DNA from: Prosapia bicincta
Taxonomy: Eukaryota > Arthropoda > Insecta > Hemiptera > Cercopidae
Reading direction: 5' to 3'
NCBI GenBank assembly: GCA_036971475.1
Contig: JBAIZL010000001.1
Coordinates: forward strand, 287,591,925-287,655,924
DNA: 64,000 nt
Within the stretch, counting starts at the first letter, position 1, and the number at the start of each line of letters is the position of its first letter. The translations under genes and the position numbers were made by a program. The notes under the pieces are model-generated. The model saw only the letters and a list, made by a program, of their open reading frames with translations, was not told the origin of the DNA and ran no database searches. Of this stretch, positions 22,226-33,646 are shown piece after piece.

Positions 22226-23235
22226 TAAGCTGCGTAGTAAGAAAGGGATAAACATTTGAAGTAAGACTAAGAGAAAAAGATAAACCCTGAGGTAAGCATA
22301 GAGAAAAGGGATAAACACTCGAGGTAAGGATAAGAGAAAAGGATAAACACTCGAGGTTAGTGTAATTGAAAATTACAACCATTCGAGGTAAGAAAAAAAG
22401 GACAGATACTAGAGGTAGGGATAAGGGAAAGAGATAAATACTCGAGGTACGGGTAAATAAAAGGGATAACCACTCGATGCAAGAGAAAGGGAGAGCGGTA
22501 AACAGTAGAAGTAAAGGTAAAGGAAAGGGATAAACACTCGAGGTAAGGGTAAGGGATATACACACAAAGGGGTGAACACTCGAGGTAAGAGAAAGGGATA
22601 GATACTTGAGGTAAGAATAATGAAAGAGATAAACACTTGTGGTAAGGGTAACTGAAAGTGATAACCACTCAAGGTAGAGTAAAGGAAAGGTATAAACACT
22701 TGAGGTAAATGAAAGGGTTAGATACTCGAGGTAAGGATTATAAATGGGATAAACACTCGAGGTAAGGGTAATTGAAAGTGATAACCACTCGAGGTAAGAG
22801 TAAGGAAAAGGGATAAACACTCAAGGTAAGGGTAAGGGAAAGGGATAAATATTCAAGGTAAGAGTAATAGAAAGGGATAAACAGTAGAGGTAAAGGTAAG
22901 CGGAAGGGAAAGGGATAAACACTCGAGGTAAGGGATATACACTCAAGGTTAGGGTAAGAGAAAGGGATAAACACTCGAGGTGAGAGTAAGAAAAGGGATA
23001 AACACTCAAAGTAAGGGTAAGGGAAAGGGATAAACACTCAAGGTAAGAGTAAGGGAAAGAGATAAACAGTAGAGGTAAAGGTAAGCGGAAGAGAAAGGGA
23101 TAAACACTCGAGGTAAGGGATATACACTCAAGGTAATGGTAAGAGAAAGGGATAAACACTCGAGCTAAGAATAAAGGAAATGGATAGATACTCGAGGTAA
23201 GGGAGGGAAGCGGATAAACATTCGGGCTCGGCAAG
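22226..23235. repeat. Purine-rich degenerate minisatellite, unit ~35 bp
   Basis: About 28 degenerate units containing GGGATAAACACTCGAGGTAA and GGTAAGGGAAA. The plus strand is nearly all purine outside the ACACTCGAGGT core. On the minus strand all frames stay open for long distances (199, 151, 103 and 99 aa) and encode a Leu/Ser/Pro/Tyr-rich pattern like YLECLSLS; these are repeat artefacts. Unit length varies by a few bases. Confidence 0.93.
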
Positions 23236-25440
23236 GTTGGAAGACTCGATTTACGGTGAATGTTAGTAGCATCCATAGCGTAAAATGTTTAACCGGACGG
23301 AAATTTTAGAAGCTAAGTGAATCACTAGTGTTATGACTAGGATGTTGTTGGATGATTCTTAAGCAAAATAAAGATGTAACATAGACTTAATTTTCTCAGT
23401 TTTGTTGTTGAAAATTTTTAATCGAATTACTTGACTATTCGTTCAAGCTAATTAAACCCTCGTGTTTCACGCTTATTATATCTCCATGGCAACCTATAAA
23501 TTCTTTAAGCAAGGTTGAAATCTTTTAAATAAAGTAAATAACATCGAAAAGCCGAGGTTAAGCTGAGAGCATTGAATTTTATAGCTTGCAAATCAAGGGA
23601 TGATGTCCTTAAACTGAACAGCGTCGATGGATCGATTCGGCTGCGTAAACCTCGACCCTGCTTCGTTATTTATACGTCGACATGAGAGACACGTTGATGG
23701 GCGTAATCGTGGTACTTATCCAGTTCTGCGCATTATCGTCCTTACATATTCATGATTTACCCTCTCGTCTTTAGTTTGCTCATACAGTTTACTATCATTT
23801 TGGTCTAACTACAAAATGTGTACTGACTACACATCGATATTTGATATCTGACTGTATAGTCTACTTTTATACTAGTTATGTTCATCATACCTATGTTCAG
23901 GCATTTTCCCCTTCTATACGTGCTTTCAAATTGTTTCTTATTGGTTTAGTAGATTGCTTGTATTTTCTTATTTTTTATAGGGGATCGGATCATTGATATG
24001 TCGGATTAAACACGATTGACCTGATCTTTGAAAAATCAAAGTCGGGTAAAAATAAATCTTGTATCTTTAGCAATCCTTTAAGCGTCGACTTATGTGCTTA
24101 ATTTGAAGACATTTTTGGAAAAATAAAGTTTTCTCCAAATTTAAACTGAGATGAGAGCCTAGTCATCGACTGTGCCTGAATGATAAGATTAGGCTACTTT
24201 GTGTATGTAATAGAAAGTATAGCATAATAATAAAACAATGAGTACAATATACTTAAAGATTTTGCATTTTATCTAATTATTTTATCATTTTAAACTTTTA
24301 TAGCTTCAAAGTTGTTCTTTTTACTTAACGTTTGACACTAACTATAGTTACCAACCGCCGTCTCTTTTTCATGTCTCATCGTCAGATACCACCCAGCACA
24401 TCAGCTTTCACATTGGCAATTCCATCAGATCTTTGTCCACTAGCTGTATTCTTGAAAAACCTGTTAGCATATCTTAAAACCATTAGTAACAACTCTCATT
24501 TCCTCATCATATGCTTATACGTCTCTTGTACGGTCTATGGCGCTATGTTTGATATGTTATTTTTTATGCTCTTTCCCTTTCTAAATTAGTGCAGATGCCT
24601 TCCCCTTTTTACGCAACATGACATTCATCTCATCTCACTTGTAACTCTGCCATGTCTTTCATAGAAATCACATTTTAGCTGCTTACATTATGCTCAACTT
24701 TATAAATTGTCTCGTTCAGATATCTCTTGGCTAACTCATGTGGTAAAATTAGCTAATATTCTGTTTCGTACAACGTAACTTTATGGCCACCACATAGAAA
24801 AGTATTTGCTCATTATAAACCTGGCCAACTTTTATTTTAACATCTTTTCTTCCTCCAAGGTAAATGTTTCTGCGTAAAAAAATCTTCTTCATTTTGTAGT
24901 ACATAGTATTCCTTTCTTGTTCTTTAGTTCATTTCCCTATCTTATGTTTTATCAGTCATTTTTGACTTGAAGCAACTTCACTTTACTTTTCGACATATGG
25001 TGTCAGTAGTTTTTACAACTGTAGAGATCAATTTCCAATTAGGACTTTTTTATAATTTCTAGATTTTCCTCTGTTCTATGAAACTCTGTTGAGTTAAATT
25101 TCTGAAGTTTCTAGAATGTTACGGTTGTCATTCTAGCAACCCCCGAAATGTTCAATGTACTGAAGGTATTTTGGCTGCCTACTTAGATGACACAGGGCAA
25201 AGTCTTTACACTTCGCCCACATGTTGGTACGACATTAGTTATTCTAACGGACTACGTCCGCTTGCCAAGCTACCAGAAGCAACTCATGAGTTACAATCTT
25301 CAAAGTATCTGTGCAGAACAGGCCTGATCTAGTTCTATCCTTCTTGAACTGAACTCGTTAGACCAATTTAAATTTGAAAAACCGCTTATTATGCAAACTG
25401 TTCAGTTTTTACAAACCTTGTTTATTAGTGATTGTACATG
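23236..25440. other. Non-coding stretch, no recognised gene
   Basis: About 2.2 kb with no supported gene; an 85-aa hydrophobic frame at 24332-24589 is unrecognised. Confidence 0.45.
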
Positions 25441-25475
25441 TTTCTGCAAACGTGTTCCCTTCATCAGGGCTCTTG
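25441..25475 (-). ncRNA. Possible hammerhead-like motif (weak)
   Basis: On the minus strand: CTGATGA (25467-25461), one A, GGGAAC ... GTTTGC with a bulged A as an imperfect stem II, GAAA (25444-25441), then the palindrome CATG and UA just beyond. Core and stem III agree with the other loci, but stem I is not evident and no inverted arms were found. Confidence 0.3.
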
Positions 25476-26888
25476 CACACTAGCTTAGCTTTCTAAGTAT
25501 TTCGTATGTTGTTTCTGGTTTCATAATATAACTCCTCTTTTATGATCACTAAAGGTAGAATTGCATTTGGAAAGCAAATCGTGATTATAGTAAGACGTAC
25601 ACCATTATGTTTGGTTTATCGTGGATGAACTGGCTTCAAGAATTAAAAGTTTTTTTTAACAAATAAAAAAGACCAATTGAATTTTTGTTGTAGTTTTTGT
25701 TTTTTTCAATTATTTTTTTCTTCAAACCTTAAAAAATAATTAAATTTATGTAGAAACGAGCTTTACTTCAAAAATTCCTTGATTAAATCTGTATTTAGTT
25801 ACGCACGTTACTATAAGCGTAGAGTTACGTCTCACAAAAACGGTAACTTTAGTTTAAATTTTATTGTCCGTAAATTGCAAAGTAAACGTCTGGGCGGGAA
25901 AGTTTTGAATCGGTTCGGTCACGAAATTGTTTTATCTCCCCCCCCCCCTTTACAACCTTCTATCATTGAGCTGTAAACGTTTTTAACAATATTTTACAAT
26001 AAACAATGTCTAAACAATTATGAGTTATTTAAAATTAAAGCAAAATTATAAAAATCCTTCATTGTAAATAAAAAGGTAAATTTGTTGAAAAAAATAATAA
26101 ATCCACATAAGCAACATAAATAAAAGAAAGATGTTTTCCTATAAAAAAAACCTGTTCCAAGGTCTACAATTTGGGGCGTTTAGGCGTCGACATCTGTAGT
26201 AGTGCAATAAACAAAAATAGTGTGGCTGGTATAAATTCAAGAGATTACATTATGAGCTAGAATTATGAGAGCGATAAGTAATTTTACTTTGTAGATGAGA
26301 AAATGAATTTTGTAGAGTAGAAATTATTGTGAATATGTTTTAAAGAGACTGTATACATATGATTGCTTGCATTACTATGGGCATCTCTTAGTAATTACAA
26401 GGAAAGTAGATGAGAATAGACGAAAGATGGGTACAACGAAATATGCGTAGGCCCTACACCAGGAATCTTGCTAAAGATGCGTACAGGATCACGATCACGT
26501 TTTGACAAATGACGAGGGTGAGCTATGATGTCAGAACATTGTAGCAGGCGAAAAATGTGTATAACGTTTAGGCGTACACGGATCATTTAAAATCATTGAG
26601 CTACATAAACAAGTTTTCCCTTAAGTAGTAGCCACTTCTATACTCACTAAACACGATACACAATCAATGAAGAGAAGATTAAATCAAACTTAATACCGTG
26701 AGTGTTAAAGACAAAATGACCACTGGCAAAGTGGAACCCCATTTTGACAAGGAAATTTAAAAACCTTGAAAGGTATTAGCAAATAGCCAGGGGTAGATTA
26801 CCTGGGGTGGCAACCGTGACGTCTCCCCAGCATCTAGTCTCCTCAACGCCGAGGGCAAATTAGTTTCCTAAGCGGCGAGTTCATAAAT
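25476..26888. other. Non-coding stretch, no recognised gene
   Basis: No supported gene. Contains a C10 run at about 25938-25948. Confidence 0.5.
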
Positions 26889-27350
26889 TATCCCCAACAG
26901 GTTACCATAGACTTTGAAGCGGCTATGATCGGCGCACTTTACCTACTTTCCCCCCCCCCCAAAAAAAAAAAATACTAGGGTGTTTTATCCCTTTTACCAA
27001 CGTCTGTTGAAAAACGTTAAACAAATTGGATTTACGATGCTGTATCGAGAATGTGAGGAAGTGCGACTAGCAATAAAAAAGTGTCCCGCCCTTGCTTTTC
27101 TAAGACCGGAGGATTTAGGCGAGGGTAGGTTTGCAATTGTCGAGAGAGCACCACAAAACCCAAAGATGCTAGAGCTTTTTGACTACTTTGTGGAGCAAAG
27201 GCTTGACAACCCTAACCTTCCACTTTCAGTATAGAGCTGCTTTAAAACACATCATCGCACCTCGAAGGGAGGGATCACAAACTGCACTTTAAGAAAGTCT
27301 TACCCGAGAGTAGACGACGTCATCTTGTGCCTAAAGTCGGAAGCTAAAAG
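26889..27350 (+). pseudogene. MULE (Mutator-like) transposase fragment
   Basis: A first segment reads NYPQQVTIDFEAAMIGALYL (26889-26948). V-T-D-F-E-A-A is the catalytic-aspartate neighbourhood of MULE transposases. A C/A homopolymer run (about 26950-26972) breaks the frame. From 26980 it continues FYPFYQRLLKNVKQIGFTML, then CPALAFLRPEDL and LELFDYFVEQ, in the order found after the core in MULE transposases (H-F-x-Q-x-x-x-R-K-x-Q ... L-P-A-L-A-F-x-P-x-x-V ... L-L-D-Y-F-E). After a stop near 27232 the same frame continues SCFKTHHRTSKGGI to about 27350, matching the S-x-W ... H-R-T-N-N ... G-x-H segment. The protein moves DNA by cut-and-paste; this is a dead fragment without visible terminal repeats. 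Confidence 0.75.
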
Positions 27351-28440
27351 TTCGGACCTTGCCATTCTTGTAATTTTAAATTTGTAATATTCCAAATCAT
27401 ACTAGTAACATGCAAGGGGCTCTACATAGTCATTCAATATAAACCGCCAGCATCTCAAAAGCACGAGAGTCGGTAGGCTTAGTTACAAATAATTGTTACT
27501 TTAAAATTCAAGGCGTATCATTTCTACAGTGAAATGTATGCAAAATTACGTCATTCCACTGCTGTTTATCTATTAGGCTCATTGGGCACTCGCCATTACG
27601 ACGGTTTGTTACGTTTGTGATTTCGAATATCGACTGTTAAAACTGTGATACTATGCGAGGTAGCCCGTTCGTGACTGAGGAGACGCGGCACTGGCGAGAC
27701 GGAATCGGTGGCAATTGGAGTCGCTATTGTTTCCTCATGTACGCACATTTCGATGTACTCGTTTTTCGTGCCGTAGATAAACGCTCTCTTGACCCCGGTG
27801 GGGATCACGCCTACTTCAAATAAGCTTAGTTATGATACCTCCAGTGTTACTTCCAGGCCATTGACCAGCATTCGATTCTCTAATCTCATTACCACTGGAT
27901 AATTATGTCGTGCAGTACGTCATACCAACATCAACACTTGAATTATCTCTACTCTACTTCTTAAGTCCTCTTTTTACAAAAATGGGTTCAATGTTTGAAT
28001 CAACGGCAGGTCTACTTTAGGGACGCAATCCTGAACACTTTAAGCGACGCCCTCTCTCTCTCTCTCTAGATCCTCTACTAAGGGAGTTTATGCCTTTCCG
28101 TTAATTCTACCTGGAATTCATATACCTTTCCAATCTATTGCCAGAGGTAATAGTCGTACTTCACTAGAGGGTCATGTTGTTCTTGTCTGATCTAACCTCA
28201 GTGAGGAAACTGCAGATAGCCCCAGTCCCCATGTTCACGTCATCGATCACATTCATTGATTCGACAAAATATAAAATGAAGTAGTAAAAACAAATTATTG
28301 GATAGTGTAAAGGGTGAATTTTTCTAAGACTATAAGGTGATCCTTTTCTATATCTCAGATCAGGAAGATAAAGTCCTTATCGAAATCCAATTTGACTAAT
28401 ACCTTACTCCTAATAAGGTAAATAATAAAATAGATTACCC
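27351..28440. other. Non-coding stretch, no recognised gene
   Basis: No supported gene; a 70-aa minus frame (27596-27808) is unrecognised. A short (CT)n tract lies at about 28051-28068. Confidence 0.45.
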
Positions 28441-28558
28441 AAAATCTCACTACACACTAGTTAATTCGTCCTACAGTAGTGGCCAATCCTTGATGAAGGC
28501 GACATCGTCGACGAAACTAGTCTGTATGTATTAATAACTTAGTGTGTAGTGAGGTTTT
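28441..28558. mobile_element. Short palindromic PLE-like element with hammerhead-like core
   Basis: The left arm AAAATCTCACTACACACTAG (28441-28460, continuing TTAATT) is the inverted partner of the right arm ending at 28558 (AACTTAGTGTGTAGTGAGG and TTTT). The core reads TTGATGA (28490-28496 region), A, GGCGAC-ATC-GTCGAC (stem II with one mismatch, about 28498-28512), GAAA (28513-28516), palindrome CTAG, then UC. Organisation equals that of the other loci, with the first core C changed to T. Confidence 0.6.
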
Positions 28559-31500
28559 AAATAAACTATTTTAATATAGTTCACAGTTGTGAATTGTTCT
28601 CACTAGCTAAGTTCAAATGACTTAATCTATTAAGACGGAGTATATTTGGTTCCAAAACTTCAGCAATAATTCATCAGTTAGAGGTATACAACAAGATTAT
28701 TGTTACAGCTCCAGATGTCTTAGAAATCATGTTCTTAGTGGCTGGCCTAGCTTTATCGCCGTCGGTTGGGCTGACTGCGCCGTGACAATAAAAACACTTG
28801 AAAGCGTTAAGCGCCCGGATCGATGAGAGCTCAGTGCACTAACTTTCTCCCTTGTATTTACGAGCAATAAAACGTGGTACTTTGAATTTAACCTTTCTCC
28901 AAATACTCGTGTATTTGGAATGAGACCTGACGATAATGTGCAGGGCGTTTTACATGGGCGCAGTAAATTGGAAAGTTCGAGGCGCAAAGACGTATATTTC
29001 CTTAAGGTTAAACTTTATAACGGCTCAACACAAAAACCGTTCCATAGCAGGGAAAAATATTTCAATTCTTATTTATGAATAAAAAAGAACAGAGAAAATA
29101 CTATCAGTTGTGGTAAAATGATCGTTAAAAATTTTTACTATGCGAACTGGATCTAATTTGATCTTGCTAGATATTTAAACATCTACATAACACCTTTAAC
29201 ATCGTTCTAATGGTAATTTTTCGTTGGTTTTATTGTTTAAAACGTTGTGGCTACATGGCCACCTAACAAATCTCCGATTTAACCAAACAATGTCACTGCT
29301 CGTTGTGCAGATGTTACCAATTCCCATTCTTACCACTCTTAAAGTATAACTTGCAGTTCATAACATTTCTGTTGTCTTGATGATCGTTTAAAGCAACCGT
29401 ACAAGTCTCTCTGACAAACATTACTGCATTTGTCACAAACTTGGAGGCGCCCCAGGTGAAAAGGATCACGTCCCGACCTTTGAAGACGCTCTTACACACA
29501 TTCGCGCTGTCCCGGCCCGGCGACACACCTGCTAGCGATTGGTTACCTACCAGCCTGCTTAGGCTACTAGGCTACTTACCTACTAGGCTACTTGGTCTAC
29601 AAAACTAAAATTGTTTAAATTGTAGCATCCAGGTAAATGTTGCTGACATTTATAAAAAAAACAAATTGTTCCTTGGAAATAGATGTCAAACACGTAATAT
29701 TGTACTTCCTAAAGATACTGGAAAAGACAATCTTCATTAACTATCTATTTCCGATATTTATAAATTACATTTAATATCGCTATATTTACATCGTGTTTAG
29801 CCTCAATTTCCAAGGAATAATATGTATAATCAGAAAATGTCTGTACAAATTATCTAAATGTTAAAAAAATAGTTTTTGTATACCAAGCCTAGTCGGTGAC
29901 ACATGGAAACTCATCGACATGGAAACCCATCGACGTTAGGTAAGCAGGTCAGCGAGTGTGAATGTGTATGGGCGTGGAGGTGCGAGAGTTGCTATTCGTT
30001 TAGGACAGTCCGAGTCTGGGGTCGTTACAAAAATAACTTATTAAATCAAAAAAGTTTTTGTCCGGTAGTTACTGTGGATTAGATTTTATAATGTATTCAA
30101 AGAACTTTTAAAATATTTTAATTACGACAAATTTTATTTGAGAAAAAATTAAAATAACATTAGGGCCTACAACAAGGAAAAAACATCATTAAAAGTTTCT
30201 CCTAGGTGGGTTTTATGTCAATAAAAACTGATGACAATAGTGCTTCTCTAATTCGTAATAACTAAAGATTTTTAAATAAAATTTAATATTTCATCTATGA
30301 ATGCTTATTACTTATATTTTTCAAATCATTTTCAGTTAAAAATCTCTAAAGCGTTCTTATTAGGGTCAGAGACATTACGGAGCCGGAAATTAGGGTAACG
30401 GGAAAAACGTTTACGAAAAAGATGGCGGTATCCGTTATGAATTATTAATGTTGCCATAAATAACGTAAGGGCTTTACAATATGCAAAGGGTTTTATTGCT
30501 AAAGAAAGAAATTTACTGTGTTATTCTCATTGCTCAGTCTGGGGTTATATTTGTATCGGGATAGAAGGTTAAGGAGAGTGCGCCACAATGAGAACGGTTT
30601 GTTGAATTGCCTGTATAATATTGCAAGGTCAAAGTAAAGTGTGGCCGATAATTAGAAAGTCTTGCGTCATGAGAACGCAGGATGATAGGATTTTAAATTC
30701 CTTTTATCCCATAATGTTCCAATATTAAAGGAAACTTTCCCGCTTATTTTCTTCAGCAAGTTATTTGTCTATTAGTTGTCCATATTGAAAATTATAAAGT
30801 ACAGTTAAGGTTATAGAAATGAAAATAAATCGTAACCTACGACCACAAAAAGAGTATGAATCCGGTGAGTCAGCCAGTGATGGCTGTGCAGAGAAGGTCT
30901 TCTGCATCACTCACTGCGGGTTACATACGGGCTCGGAGCTGCTGATATTTGGCTGATAGATAGAGGAGCTCTTTACAATTTAAAAGGATGTTTATTTGAT
31001 TGGAGGGATAAAAGGTAGTGTTATATCGTAGGATGGTTTTTATTTAAACTCAAGAGGGGGACTGATTCCCTGTTTTAAAATACGACCTGCTTTATTCGAA
31101 TCAAGTTCAACCTTATATCCTATAAATTGTTCAAAAAAGGGATATCCAAAGTTACCGTTAAAACAGTTTGGAAGACAATATTAAAAAAATATATATTCTT
31201 GATTATATGTGTGGATGTATAAGAAGGAGGGTTTGTTACATAAACAACGATTATGGAAACATAGTCTTTTTTCTAAATTCTAAATAAAACAATAATTCTT
31301 ATTTCATATCGTATGTACAGAAAAAGGAAAAGCTTTGTTGATGACTTGGTTCATTCTATTTAGTTTAAAGGACTCGTGGTATACAGTATTCGAGATTTAA
31401 ATGCTTAGTTTTGTGTCTTCCTGTGGCTTCATATTTCAGAAGACATTAACATAAATATAGTTCACACTTTGAAGCGGACACAAATTAAAAAAGGCCAAAG

Positions 31501-32893
31501 TTTCTACCGTAGTTTTTTTTCAAAATATCTTCATTTAATTATTTTTTCCTCTCTGTGAGCTTATTTTTACCTGTGTAGAAAATTGTTAGAATTATCGCTA
31601 AGTTAATAATTATTTTTGTACGACGAGATGTAATATTTTTCAACAAATCTTCAGCCCTATTTAAAAATATATTTTGAAACGAGTATATGACTGTCACGAA
31701 GCTCCACCATGCATTTTGGCCTTGCCTCTCTCTTCATCATGCGCTTACAAATTTTCCTTTTCGCTTTCACTTTTTTCTTCACTACCTTTTTGGTTTGACT
31801 TTCCTCTTAGTCTTGGTACTTTGTCGATTAATTTTATCTGTATTTTCTTTATGGATTTTGGCTTCACCATATCAAGTTAAACCTTTCCATTTCAAATTAT
31901 GTTAAGTCATTTTTGTCTGTCCGTGTTCATTCGGATTTCTTCAATTTTTAATTTACTATCTACAGGCGTATGATCACATCTCGTCCTCTATACCCTTATT
32001 TCTGTTCAGTTTATTGCTTGTCAATGAGCAATATCTTTCCGTAAGATATGGTAACATGGTCGGTATTGTTCTAACTTACTTATAACTGTAGTTCCCATTT
32101 TTTTGGATCGTGTAAAAGTCAATTTCAGTTATCAAATTCACCTTTAGGACAGAGAATAAATATTTAAATTTATATTGTCAGGTTACACAATAACCTTTCA
32201 CTAAAGTTTTGGTTGTACTAAACGAGCTGGAACGCTAACTATTGAAACATCATTTCGCGATTATTAAGTTTATTATATTTAAAATGTTCATATTCTTTTT
32301 AAAAAGTCGTTAACCGAAACATACTTCAGATGAAATTTTATTTATTATTTTTTTTCTGTAGAAAAACAGCTGATTGCCATTTCAGTTTATGCCTACATAT
32401 GAACATCTGTTTGCCAATAAACAATGTCATCTAAGCACCCGTCTATATTTAAGGTTTCTTAATAGCTTGAAGACTTTAAATTTTTAGGTTTATTGTTACA
32501 TAAATGATATTCATTGATTTGCACACAATGATATTTTTAATCTACAGATTTTAAATAAGCAGTTGGACGGTCTTACGTCCCTTCTAGGTAAGGTTGTAAC
32601 AGTCAGTGGATGTTTGCAGTCGGTATGTATCATTGCTTACTAACGTTGTTTACCTATAGACAAAATTATCATCGATGCCCTTTGTAGATATATTTACTCT
32701 TTTATTTTTTTAACTAACATTTTTTAAATTTCTTTCAACTGCCTTTACTAGTAAGAATTTTTATGAGTAAATTTTAATCATGTTTATTGCTCTCTTCAAT
32801 GGATAATTGAGTACAGTTACAGAGTCTTTGTTCCTACTTTAATATAATATAATAGGATAGGAACTATATAATTGTTCCTACTTTATAATTATA

Positions 32894-32895
<2 letters not shown>
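28559..32895. other. Long stretch without recognised gene
   Basis: About 4.3 kb. Small open frames at 28727-28987 and 29314-29526 (minus) and 31674-31905 (plus, two overlapping frames) are unrecognised. Local short duplications of TAGGCTACT occur at about 29563-29592. No RNA gene, transposon or gene signature was found. Confidence 0.45.
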
Positions 32896-32954
<59 letters not shown>

Positions 32955-32987
32955 CAATTGAAGCCTTTCCATGTATAAAGCTTTTAT

Positions 32988-33044
<57 letters not shown>
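32896..33044. repeat. (TA)n/(CA)n microsatellite, target of the LTR element (left part)
   Basis: (TA)n at 32896-32954, a unique stretch of about 30 bp, (CA)n at about 32987-33002, then (TA)n to 33044. The last four bases, TATA (33041-33044), are the left copy of the target duplication of the LTR retrotransposon. Confidence 0.93.
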
Positions 33045-33046
<2 letters not shown>

Positions 33047-33336
33047 TTATATAAACATTTTATGTGAACATTTCATAATTAAATGCGTGCTAGGAAAATT
33101 CCTGCTTACGCAGCTTTAGTATTATATAGGTGTGAGAACAGAGCCCCGGCAGTGTGTAAGTCGCCTCTGTATCGCACAGACGTTTTCCACTCCGATTGAG
33201 TGCATATCAATTGTATTGTTTTATTAAGTAAAATTTATGTAACAGTTTTCTAAATTAATTGTTTATTAAATTCAAAGGTTTGTTAAAAATAAAAATCATT
33301 TTTAAAAACCTTTCTTGCTTAATATAAAACGTAACT
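33045..33336 (+). repeat. 5' LTR
   Basis: 292 bp, beginning AGTTA and ending TAACT, a 5-bp terminal inverted repeat in the AGT...ACT style of the 17.6/297 group. It contains TATTATATAGG (about 33119), a candidate TATA box, and an AT-rich 3' half with AAAAATAAAAATC. The sequence appears identical to the 3' LTR. The LTR supplies promoter and polyadenylation signals. Confidence 0.96.
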
Positions 33337-33353
33337 GGCGCAGTCGGTAGGAC
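33337..33353 (+). other. Primer binding site (tRNA-Ser type)
   Basis: GGCGCAGTCGGTAGGAC immediately follows the LTR; the preceding T completes a TGG start. It is complementary to a tRNA 3' end of the form ...CGACTGCG-CCA, as in tRNA-Ser, the primer used by 17.6 and 297. Confidence 0.88.
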
Positions 33354-33646
33354 ACCTCAAGGAAGTTAACGAATATAACGTCCGTCGGTTTTAACCGTTA
33401 ATTGAGGAAACTTTAAGTAGAGTGAATATCTACAACCACTTAATAGAGCGCATATCTATTAAGAACACGCGCGAATATCGTGTAGGTGAAAAGTGAAAAG
33501 TGAAAGTTGTTCAAATGAGCAAAGTATTTTGGATCAACTTGTAAGTAGATCTTAAGATATAGAATTAAGAAAAAGTAGAGTAAATACTTTTTAATTTTAT
33601 ATAATTGATTTTTAATTTTTATTATTTTGAAAAATAATATTAAATA
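33354..33646 (+). other. Retrotransposon 5' leader
   Basis: Untranslated leader of about 290 nt between the primer binding site and the gag ATG, very AT-rich just before the start. It presumably holds dimerisation and packaging signals; none can be pinpointed by eye. Confidence 0.7.

Noticed and set aside
22226..23235. Telomere-like GGTAAGGG repeats
   Set aside because: The unit is about 35 bp with a CTCGAG core, and it is not a short arthropod telomere motif such as TTAGG.
22221..23276. Minus-strand frames of 199 and 151 aa
   Set aside because: Low-complexity translation of the purine-rich minisatellite; no start context or domain.
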